Below, one piece after another: positions 31,500 through 41,289 of a DNA stretch of 64,000 nucleotides; position 1 is the first letter of the stretch, and every line of letters begins with the position of its first letter. The DNA comes from Gaeumannomyces sp. JS-464 (taxonomy: Eukaryota > Ascomycota > Sordariomycetes > Magnaporthales > Magnaporthaceae), in contig NGZR01000009.1 in NCBI GenBank assembly GCA_002197995.1, positions 310,001-374,000 of the forward strand, in the 5' to 3' direction. Made by a program: the position numbers and the translations under genes. The notes beneath the pieces were generated by a model. The model saw only the letters and a list, made by a program, of their open reading frames with translations. It was not told the DNA's origin and made no database searches.

Positions 31500-33510
31500 T
31501 TGCTAACAGCCCCCCCTTCGGCTAATAGGTGGCGCGCGCCTCCTCGTCGGCCTAACGGCCCGGAGGAACGCGTCGCTGCCACCCGGGCCCCCCCGCGCGT
31601 TAGCGCACCGATTACGCCGTCCCCGTTGCGAATTAGCAACACCTAACAGGGCCCGATTAAGGCCAAAAAGGCTCCCATAACGGCAGCACCGGCACAGGTG
31701 CCCCCCCCCCTTCCCCACGTCGGCGTACGCGCTTACCTGTCGGGTCGGCCGCGGCGGCCGCGGAGGAAATTATTGCGAGCAGCTATAACCGCAAATAACA
31801 ACAACGGCCTTAATTTGCGCCACGCTGGCCCGATTTATCGACGCCGGCATTGCTTCCCTTCCGGCGAAAGCAATCTTTAAAGCTAACGGCTGGAAAGATT
31901 GCTTTATCGACTACGCTAAATAAGCTTTTTCGGCTTACTTACGCCGGCCGAAAAGGAAAAAAGCTTATACGGGCCCCGGAACCCCGCAACGCCGCGCCCC
32001 GGCCACTTACGCGTCGGTAGCCCGAAAGGCCACTAACAACCCCAACGTACGCCCAAACCCGGGCACCCGCCTATTAACAAGCCTTAAAGCCGACTTTCGG
32101 GTGTTCGTTAAAATCCCGGAAAAACGGCAGGTTTAAGCTAACTAATAAACGGGCTTTAACATTCGCAGCTTTTGCTAACAGCAAAAAACCTGCCGTTTAC
32201 GACGGCCGATATCCCGGAGGCTACCAATCCTTTACGAGGTTCGTGTTAAAAGTAAAAACGGCTGATATCCAAAACCGGCTTTTGCAGCACCGAACCGAAC
32301 TAAGCCGTTTATATAACGCCGAAAGGATCGAAAGCCCGAAATTTAATACAATTATATAATTCCGGCTGCTTTTACCTTTTTATAAAACGGCTTTAAACAA
32401 TGCGTCCTCGTATTAGATAAACTGTCCGGAGGAAGTAAGCCTAAACAAGGACAACCGGTAACGTTAAGCCTTTCGGGGCCGGCGTCGACCACTAAAAGGC
32501 GTATAGTGGATTATATCCCTTTATACGCAAATGGCCGGGTTTAAGCTTTAAGGGATCACTTTTTTCTCACGCCGCGTATAACGACACCCGCCGTGTTACC
32601 AGCACACCCTTAGCTGCCACGGCTTCCACGTGGCCCGCAATTGCGCCCGGGCCGATAAGTGCCTTCGGTGCGGGAAAAATAAACGACGACCGGCACGTAT
32701 AACGTGTACGGCCCCCCCGCAAATGCGCAACTGCCGGCCCGTACTTTGCCAACCACCCGAACTGCCCATAAAGCTTGTACGGGTAAACGGAATGCTAAAG
32801 CACTTAACTTTTAAAAAAAAAGGGGCTGTTAAAAGGTTAGGCGCATAAGCGTACCGGGCGGCGGCAAAAGCGGCGGAAGCCGCCGTTGCCACCGCCACCG
32901 CCGTTACCGCTGCTACCGACGATACCCTTCCCGCAACCGCTACTATTACGGGCGGCTCCGCCGTAGCCGTTAATTTAACGGCAAACCTTACAACCATTAC
33001 CGCTATTGCTGCGGCTACCGTTATTACCATTAACGATACCGCTAATACAGCCGCTAACACCGCTATTAACCCTACGGCTAATACCGTTATCGCCGTTACT
33101 CCAGCCATCCCTACCGCCGCTGCCATCCCCGCCGGCCCTGCCGTCGCTTCCGCCGTTATAGCAAACCCGGCAAGCCCGCCGGCTTTGGAAGGCGTGGCCC
33201 GTACGGCTGGCAGGGAAAAGCACCTTGTTAAAAGGCTTAGGGTTAATTCCAACAACTAATACGAAGTATAGCGGATATGGAACTGGACTTTCCCGAGCCC
33301 GAAAGGGCTATCGAAATAACTGGAAACCTTTTGGAAGAAACCGACGGTACCGCCGGCCAACAACCCCGGGGCCAAAGCCCCTAATATACTAACGCCGCTT
33401 TTACGTATGCCAATAGCCAACCGGATATAACAAACGCATGGTAATAAAGCCCGGCGCCCGGGGCTTCGCCCCGAACGCCGTGCTTTAACCGCCGCTTAAG
33501 CGAACGTACA
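31500..33510 (+). pseudogene. LINE copy 2 ORF1: gag-like protein, RIP-broken
   Basis: Parallel to copy 1: a Pro/Arg-rich start, FRVFVKIPEK-like block (about 32095), Cys cluster near 32620-32740 (NCARADKCLRCGKN), LPIKLVRVNGMLKHL at about 32755, an Ala/Thr/Ile-rich region (32850-33170) and the end block MELDFPEPERAIEITGN (about 33277). Stops and frameshifts break it. The Ala-rich region of copy 1 is shifted towards Ile/Thr here, as expected if C-to-T and G-to-A changes hit GCx codons. Confidence 0.66.
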
Positions 33511-34109
33511 ACGTAGCTAAAAAGCGGGGGCTATTTTACTCCAACTATTTTAAAGCTAAAATATCGACGTGGTGCTAATGCAAAAAGCCTCCTAGCGCGT
33601 GGAAAAAAAAGCTTATGCTTTGCACCCACCCGTCGTACGAGCTATTTACTTCGGTAAATAGTTGGCACGACCATTAAAACCAGGCCTCGGGTAATAACTT
33701 ACGTACGGAAAAACCCGGGGTTTCGGCCCGTAGCGGACCGGCCGGTAAGCAACACCCGGGATATCCTTTAACTTACCGTCGCCGAGTGCACTTTCGTTAA
33801 CGTATATAGGCTTCCAAAGGACTTTTCGAAACCCTCGTTAAACTTTTTACTACGTTAGCGCCTAACGGCAAAATGCATTATAACTGGGGATTTTAACGCA
33901 AGGTTTTTAACGTGGGATCCGGTTAAGGGTAATAGGAATAAAGGCTAGGATATAACCCAATAGGCTAATATATTTTTTTTACTTACCGACTTACGCATAA
34001 CGATAAAGGCGTTTTGGATTTTACCTTTTTTAACGCCCTTTTGGTAACAGCGGAAATTAACCCTTCGTTAGCAACCGATTCGGACCACCGCTCGATACGG
34101 ATCGAAGTT

Positions 34110-34256
34110 TGTAAAAAGTTAGCCCGTGCGCCGGCGCCTTACTTTACCCATAAGAGCGTCACCCACTAAATAGTCACCTTTTACGAGGACCACGGACAAT
34201 ACAAAGCTATTTCCCTCTTTTAATAGCGGCCTTACGGCCGCCCTGCACCTTTAACA
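34110..34256 (+). repeat. Gag-only element 5' LTR (147 bp)
   Basis: Shares gttagcccgtgcgccggcgc and caccttttacgaggaccacg with the 3' LTR. Ends ...CTTTAACA. Confidence 0.9.
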
Positions 34257-34268
34257 GGTTATAAGCCC
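34257..34268 (+). promoter_or_regulatory. Gag-only element primer-binding site
   Basis: GGTTATAAGCCC directly follows the LTR and is identical to the site after the Copia1 5' LTR. This suggests the same half-tRNA primer and shared replication machinery. Confidence 0.6.
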
Positions 34269-34306
34269 TTAATTCCCATAAGAATAAAACTACCTGCAAT
34301 TTTTTT

Positions 34307-34552
34307 GGCCGGTGGCCGCGTTAATTCTCGTTATTTTAACCGGTGGCCGCAATTACGTTTTAAAGGCCGGTGGCCGCACATTAACGTCTTCCGGTAAAAA
34401 ACGTCTCCCGGTGGGAAACATCGCCCGGTAGGCATAACGTTTTAAAAGCCGGTGGCCGCACAATAACGTCTTCCGGTGGAAAACGTCTCCCGGTGGGAGA
34501 TATCGCCCGGTGGGCATTACGTACTATTCACTTTACTGTCACCCGGTGGGCG
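34307..34552 (+). repeat. CCGGT-motif leader repeats
   Basis: Eleven CCGGT cores (mostly GCCGGTGGCCGC or CCCGGTGGG) are spaced 11-45 bases apart between the primer site and the gag start. Part of the array is a longer duplication: a segment with aacgtcttccggt...cgtctcccggtggga occurs twice. Confidence 0.85.
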
Positions 34553-34684
34553 ACAACGGGCCGCTGCCCTACTTCCCTACTACTTTTTCCTGTGGGCCGC
34601 TACCCTACTACCTTTGTTAATTTCTGCATAATAGCAACAATAACGACGACGACGGCAGTCGCTTATTACCTACCACCGCCCGAA

Positions 34685-35594
34685 ATGTCCTTTATCTACA
34701 AAAAGGCAACTGTTAAAATACCTGCCTTGCAGGGGCCCTCCAATTTAAAAGCGTGGAAGCGCGCCGTTAAGGTGCATTTAATCGCGAGCGGCGCCGACGA
34801 TCACATTGGCGACAACCCGCCTTTTTAACCCGACGATCCGGCCGCCTTTAAAGCCTGGAAGGCTAAAAGGGTCCTCGTTTAGTACTTTATTAAACAGTTA
34901 ATTACGGAGGTTACTAACGAGCTTAAGCGATAAGGCTGGAGCTTTAAAGCCGACGATTCCGCCCGCGACCTTAGGGCTTTTTGGCTCGCCGTTACCACCC
35001 AAAATTGGCCAAAGTACCGACGCCCAACTCGATGGCTTAATAAAGGAGTTTGTTAGCCTCGAGGTATCCAAATACAACGACGTTAAAAAATACGCCAACC
35101 GTTAGCTCGAGCTTAAAAGACAAATGGAGGAAGCCGGCGTTATAATTCCGGACCGTTTTCTCGTTAGTCACCTTGTTAAAGGTTTCCGAAAGCATTATCC
35201 AGTCGCCGTTACCGTCGCCTTAAGCGCCCATCCAGTGCCCGCCGGCCGCACCCCGATTTAAATCATCCAAACCGTTATCGAAAACGTGATTACTTTCGAG
35301 CCGACCGACCTTTCCCTAGCCAATACCAACGCGCCCACCGCTTGCACCAAAAGGAACTGTTTAGTGGTTTCTCGCCTACCTTACCACGACCGGTGCGGCA
35401 AGCACCATACAAAAGGCGACGACGGGTGCTAGCTACTGCACCCTAAGCTGGAGGAGGAATACTACAAGCAAAAGCAGCAGGGCGCTGCACAGGCTACAGG
35501 AACAGGAAGGGCTGGAAGAGCTAACCCCCGGGCCGTTAATTATATTGCTGCAGTGCCTGTTAACCGCGGCAGCGCTGGACAGTATGCCATGTAA
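34685..35594 (+). pseudogene. Gag of the gag-only element
   Basis: ATG at 34685 gives MSFIYKKATVKIPALQGPSN and LKAWKRAVKVHL, the Copia gag N-terminal style (a Trp in the LKxW block). A frameshift near 34990-35010 leads to FVSLEVSKYNDVKKYAN, KRQMEEAGVIIPDRFL and HLVKGFRKHYPVAV. The knuckle CGKHHTKGDDGC is followed by LLHPKLEEE, then a Gln/Ala-rich tail to a TAA at 35592. The knuckle and LHPKLEE match the Copia1 gag at about 27060. It would form the particle and package RNA. Confidence 0.72.
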
Positions 35595-35686
35595 TCGAAA
35601 AACCCCACCACGGATATTAGGCTGTGGGCAGGAGTTGCCGACTGAAAATAGCTTTACTTTTGTGACGTTTTCGTGGTTGTAGGGGG

Positions 35687-35833
35687 TGTAAGGAGTTAGC
35701 CCGTGCGCCGGCGCCCTATTTCACTTATAAAAGCGTTACCTACTAAATAGTCACCTTTTACGAGGACCACGGACAATATAAAGCTGTTTTCCTCTTTTGA
35801 TGGCGGTTTTACGGCCGCCTTACACTTTTAACA
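35687..35833 (+). repeat. Gag-only element 3' LTR (147 bp)
   Basis: Same length as the 5' LTR, with scattered differences, many of the C/T or G/A type. Preceded by an AGGGGG purine run that could serve as polypurine tract. Confidence 0.9.
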
Positions 35834-38800
35834 AAGTTCCTAACCGCAATAATTCCGTTTCGAATTGCCAGCGTATTACGCTATTAAACGATAAACTACC
35901 GTTTTTCGTAAACGCGGTAATAACGAGGGCCGGCAGCTTGCCGCTATTTACAAATCCATGCACGGCGGATTACTTGGATAAAACGGCCGAGGTTTTAATA
36001 AACCTGTTAAAAAATGCGTTAATAGCTTTCGGCCGGGGGCCTAAAGCTAAAAGAAAAGGCTAACTTTAGTGGAACGAAAAGTGCGCCAACGCTTAACGGG
36101 ACTTTGCAAAAGCTATAGCAAACGGCGGGCCTTTTACGGCCGAAGCCCGCTTTTTAAAAGCAACGGTCCGGGCGGTTAAAAAACAGTATTGGGCTAGCGT
36201 GCTAAAAGAAATGGATTCCTCGAAAGCGCTATACCGTGCTGTAAAATGGCATAAACTTGCACCCGTTATACGGCTTCCCCCGTTAAATATCGACGGGGAG
36301 GTTAAAATAGCCCTAAGAAATAAAGCGGAAGCATTAGGCCGTAAAATCCTCCGTAGGTTTACGGCGGAAGACGACCTATAAAAAAACCCGTTGCAGTAAA
36401 AAGCTACTTAAAGGACCGCACAATTCCCGTAAAACCCCCACGTCCTCCTAAAAGAATGCCGGAAATGCACTATTAGCACGGCAAACACGGCCCCGGGCGT
36501 CGACTTCTTAACGGTTAAACTGTTTACAGCGGCATGGCCGGCAATAAAGGAATACGTTAAGGCCTTTTTCGAAACCTGCTTTAGGGCCGGGCACCACCCT
36601 GGTTTTTTCCGCATAACGAAAGTGGTTATTTTAAAAAAGCCGAACAAAACGGATATAACGAACCTAAAATCCTACCGCCCGATAGCTTTGCTTTCGTGTT
36701 TAGGGAAAGGGCTAAAGCGGCTAATAGCTTCGCGGATAGCGTTTTTCGCATTACAATACGAGCTTATAGCCCCGTAATACGCCGGGGCTACCCCGAAAAA
36801 GGCCGCCATCGATTTAACGATATGCGTGGCCCATAAGGTAAAACGGGCCTTCCAAAAGCATAAAACGGCCGCCCTTATTACCATAGATATATAAAGGGCT
36901 TTTAACGCCGTACTCCGCCGGAAGCTCTTTTAAAAGCTCCTAAACCAAAGCTGGGATCTAACGTTAGTACGATAGGTATTATTTTTTGCAAAAAACAAGG
37001 TGGTTAAAGTGCGTTTGGAAAACGCCACGGCACCTTTTTTTTCCTCGGATTACGGGCTACCCCAAGGGTTACCAGCGTTACCGGTCCTGTTTATGCTTTA
37101 TATGGCCGAAATTTTACGCAAAGCAAAAGCGGTTAAGTACGAATACGCGGACGATATAGGCATTTGCGTAACGGGTAGCACTTTGGAAAAGTGCTTTCGT
37201 AAAGCAGGGGCTACGGTAACGGAAATCCTACGTTGGGGAAAGGTTAATAAAGTGGCTTTCGACCCGGGAAAATGCGAATTTATGCATTTTTCCAGGCGGA
37301 AAAACCCTATAACCTTAACGGTTACGGTGAAAAGCTTTACCATTTAATAAATTACAAAAGCTTTACGGTGGTTAAGGGTTTTTTTCGACCAAAGGCTTAA
37401 CTTTAAAGCCTACGTTAATAATAGGGCTGCAAAAGCCTAAAGCGTTGCTAACCACCTCCGGAGGCTTACGAATTCGATAAGGGGGATACCGGCATACTCG
37501 GTTTACAAAGCTGTTACGACGGTTATAATCCCTACGGCTTTATACGGGGCGGAAGTGTGGTATAAAGGCAAAACCAAACCACATTCATATAAGCCGGCAC
37601 AATAGCAAATTATTCGCTAAGGCTATTTAATCGAACGGGTCGATAAAGCTTTAACCGCGTTTTTTCGGGCAATAGCTCCGGCTTGGAAAACCGCACCGAT
37701 AAACGCTTTACATTACGAATCCGGCATTTTAAACGCTTAGGCGCTTTTAAAACAAGCCCGCTTTCGTTTTGCGGCCCGTATAAATACGGTACCGGAAAAT
37801 CACCCCTTAACCGCAGCGGCCCGGCCGGCTTTTAACGCCCGAAAGCTTAAAGCAAGCCTGCCCGGCAAGCTTGCGACCTCGTTGCAAAAACAGCCGAACT
37901 CCTTCCGGCTTGCACTCGCCCGGCTTACATTTTTTATAAATATACGGGGCTTACGGTAGCTACATAAGAAAAGCCCGCAATTGCAAAAGCTTTTATAGCG
38001 TGGCTTCGCACCTTTTCACTTACCGACGTTATAATATATAGCGACGGGTCCAAAGCAAAAAACGGGGCAGTTAAATACGGCTGGGTAATATACTAAGCCG
38101 GTTAACGCAAACTTTCCGGGCACGGCCGGTTAGCGCATCCGGCGGAAATATTCGACGGCGAAGCGGAAAGGGCCCGAATAGGCCTCCGTAAAGCTATTTG
38201 GAGCTTTCGCAATTGCACTTTCCACTTGTGCCTTAATAACACCTCGGCGGCCAACGGCTATTTAAGCACGGCCTTTAACAGTTTACAAAAAGCTTTTAAA
38301 AAAATCCATTACTTTATAAATAAACACCAGGTATTCGTACGCTGGTCCCCGGGCTATATGGGAATCCCCGGAAACGAAAAGGCAAATGCCGAAGCAAAGT
38401 TAGGATCGACCCTGCCAATACCTTAACATTTTAAACTAACGATGGCCGGAGTAAAAGCTTTAGCCCGGAAAACAGCCCGGGACGCCCGAAACGCATGGTT
38501 TAAAAACAACTTTCCGGATCGGTATAAGGCTATAAGCCTCCCGCCGATACCACAACACACGCCCGAAGCGTTGCAGCTGTACCGGAAGGTATTACAACGG
38601 CTAATAGCCGCACGCACCGGCCACGGGGATTTCGATTAATACTACCGAAGGTTCCAACACGAAAACGACAACCCGTGCCGTTGCGGGCGAAATAAGTCCC
38701 CTTTTCACCTTGTATTTGCAGGTTAACGAAGGCGGCAAAAAACAAATGGCCTATAGCGGACCCTCCCCCGGCCTTCGATAAGCCCGGATATTGGAAACGG

Positions 38801-39315
38801 CTTTTCCAAAAGCCCTCCCTTTTTATTTCGTTCGTTAAAGCCACCAACTATTACACTATCGCCGGACGATAACAACAAAGCTTAAAAAGCCTATACTTAA
38901 CCTTTTCCTTTGTACTATTAGGATTAACAGTAGGCTCGTTAATCCCCCGCACTTTAGGCCGGGCCTAAAAAAGGTCCCGAAAACCCCCTCCTTCGCCCAA
39001 ACCCGGCTTTACCCCTTTTCCGGCATACCCGCCGGCCAACAGCATCACTACCACCCGCAGCGCTTTACAACGCCCCGGCGTATTGTTACGCCCTATTGCC
39101 GATTGCCCGCTCGCTAACAAGGAGCGCCGGAATGCGGCCCGACCCCCGTGTGCCTTCGGGTTTAATCTGTTAGCCGCTTTGATAGCAGCATATAGCCTAG
39201 TGTTAAGCTTAGGTAGCGCTAGCACGTCATATGCCCTTTGGGAGGCAGGGACTGGTAGATCCCGACTAGCTGACGTTAAATATACTCACTCACTCACTCA
39301 CTCGAACGTTTTGGT

Positions 39316-40804
39316 CGCCCGTACGCGTTAGCCGCGCCGGGGGGTGGGCTCCACTCGCCGCCTGGAACTCGACTGGTTTTTATCGGACTTAGTGCGCGCT
39401 TCGAATTCAGCGTGCGTACTTGGCCCGGCGAGTGTAATGGATTTTACGGGTAAAGTTAAGGGGAATATTTTGTGGGTCCTGCTTGCTGTGCTTTTACTCG
39501 ACAAAAGACCAAATAAGGGCATAGCCGTTTCGCAGTCCATGTGTTTGCTCCGTTTTATATTCTCCTGTTACATACGGCTTTAAAGCGTAATCAGCCGTAA
39601 CGATCGTTACCGCCACGGTCGTTGCGAAGGTATAAGAATTGCTGCAGGGGGGCCTAAAGTACCGGTAGGGTTACCCCTAGTTAGCGCTGTCCGCCAAAAA
39701 GCAGAGGCTGTGTTAAAAGTGGAGGTTTTACCGCTATTTTAAAAAGGGCGGGGCATAAAGATTGTTATTAGTAAAATAACATCGATAAACCTGCATTTGC
39801 ATATTAAAATTAGCACAAATTATTACGGAAAAAATGTTTTTTTAATTTCCTTTTAATATTTAAATAACGAAAGCCGACGACGTGCTTTTTAAAGCTATTC
39901 CCAACTTTTAAATAGCTTTTTAATCGCAAATTTTTAAAGTTAAAAAGCCTTCCGATACCTAGCTTAACAAAAGTTTTTTTTCGCAAACGAAAACGAAGCG
40001 GCGAGCCGCGCCGGATATTATAGTTTAGCGAAAAAACCGCCCGGCTAATAAGCTTTTTTTTCGATTACCACCGCAAAGGTATACTTAAAAGCTCGAAAAA
40101 AGCCAATTTTAAAAATGCTTAAAAGCGGGTGCTTGTTAAAGCAATGGAAAAGTAGCCTATTTTAACGCTTTTTTTATTTACCGTAACGATTGCTAATAAA
40201 TACGATAACGAACGAAAAAAGTTTATCGTTTAAAAGGTTTAGGTTAGTTTATCGAGCAACTTTTGTAATTCGAAAACGGGCGTTTGCGAGGTTAATAAAA
40301 AGGATCCCTAGTGGCAAAACTTTACGAGCGTATACGGGATACGGAAAGTCGGTTAAATCGCCGTTAGCGTAGCATTAAAAAAGGTGGCCTTATATTAGGA
40401 GTTATAAGCGGGGAAAGCGGCAAAAAAAACTATAATTAGCTAGCTTTTTATTAAAAAGGATAATTTTATTAAAAAACCTACGTTTATTAATAGTTTGGAT
40501 TTTTTTAATAGGCATATTAATTTGGATGGAAAAAGCGAGGGAAAAGGGAAACGAGCGTCGGGTTTTCGGAAAATACTTTTTAACAACCGGTTACTTTCAC
40601 GCCCGTATAACGAATACCGCTTAGTATTTAATACCGCCGCTTTTTATTAGCGAGCGATTTTTTACCGATTAATTGCACCGAAAGGCAATAAATCCGGATT
40701 TAATAGCGGCCGTAAAGGAAAACGAAAGCGTTAACGTATTACGCGGGAAAAAGCGCCAGGTTTTTAAATCGCCGGCAAATAGGCTATTTTCGCCGGCGAG
40801 TAGG
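39316..40804. other. Unassigned sequence between LINE copy 2 and Gypsy A
   Basis: The first 400 bases are GC-richer and little mutated, with a short open frame at 39344-39583 that I do not recognise. From about 39720 it becomes AT-rich. A coherent + reading at 40310-40800 (KLYERIRDTESRLN, GLILGVISGESG) is broken by many TAG/TAA and looks like an older mutated gene or element into which Gypsy A inserted. No family recognised. Confidence 0.3.
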
Positions 40805-41231
40805 TGTTACGACCAATATGCAAGCCTTAAAACGGCAAAACGGAAAGGGTTTTAAGCGGTGCCCTTGCCCGCACTCGAACACGTAAAGTTACGTAACCCC
40901 AGCTGGATTTTTAAATTTGTGTTAAAAAAACCACAAATTTACAAAGCCAAAAGGATTTTTAAATTTGTATTAGCGAAACCACAAATTTACAAACCTAACC
41001 CAATATAAGGCAAAAAGCAGCGTGTATATAAAAAATGGATTTCCTACTATTTTAAGTAGCTTTAACTAAGGCTTCGGCATTAATTAACCTAAGTTAACTT
41101 TTAAACATCCCCTAAAGCAAGCAATTAAATTGTTCTTTTAAGTTACGTGTTTTTTTATTTACCAAAATTAGCGATATTATCCTTATCACCCTCGAAATGC
41201 CTTATTTTAAAAGTAAACCCTAATTATAACA
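40805..41231 (+). repeat. Gypsy A 5' LTR (427 bp)
   Basis: Begins TGTTACGACCAATATGCAAG and ends AATTATAACA (TGTTA...TAACA). Homologous LTRs are at 54670-55080 and 56702-57072. Contains a short duplicated acaaatttac block not seen in the same form in the other two. Confidence 0.85.
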
Positions 41232-41289
41232 TTTTAACTAATTTTATTTAATACTTCGTTAAAAAGAAAATAATACAACTATAACGAGC

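Larger units (their letters stand above)
34110..35833 (+). mobile_element. Gag-only (non-autonomous) Copia-type LTR element, 1724 bp
   Basis: Two LTRs of exactly 147 bp start TGTAA and end TTTAACA. They are flanked by a 5-bp target duplication AAGTT (34105-34109 and 35834-35838). The interior of 1430 bases has a half-tRNA-type primer site, a repeat-rich leader and one gag gene. There is no sign of protease, integrase or RT, and no room for them. It sits inside the endonuclease region of LINE copy 2, as shown by the uninterrupted match in copy 1 near 13050-13070. Confidence 0.88.
33530..38650 (+). pseudogene. LINE copy 2 ORF2, split by a nested LTR element
   Basis: The endonuclease part ends in TDSDHRSIRIE at about 34075-34105, where the gag-only element is inserted. 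The frame resumes after 35838 with NRNNSVSNCQRITLLND, then KEMDSSKALYRAVKWHKL. The RT blocks are DYGLPQGLPALPVLFMLYMA and YADD (37144-37155). RNase H has NTSAANGYL and RWSPGYMGIPGNEKANAEAK (His of the family GHxGxxGNE is Tyr here, CAT-type to TAT). The polymerase is non-functional from both the insertion and many TAA/TAG stops. Confidence 0.8.
31359..39302 (+). mobile_element. Full-length Tad-like LINE (copy 2), 7944 bp including a nested insertion
   Basis: Same organisation as copy 1, but on +. A 13-bp target duplication CGAACGTTTTGGT lies at 31346-31358 and 39303-39315, identical on both sides. The 3' end carries ACTCACTCACTCACTC. Taking out the 1729 bases of nested element plus one TSD copy leaves about 6.2 kb, agreeing with copy 1. 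It lies about 100 bases downstream of Copia1. Confidence 0.9.

Noticed and set aside
31242..39580. Solo LTR interrupted by LINE copy 2 (tgtcg... to ...gttaca)
   Set aside because: The ends are suggestive, but flanks do not form a duplication and no second copy exists here.
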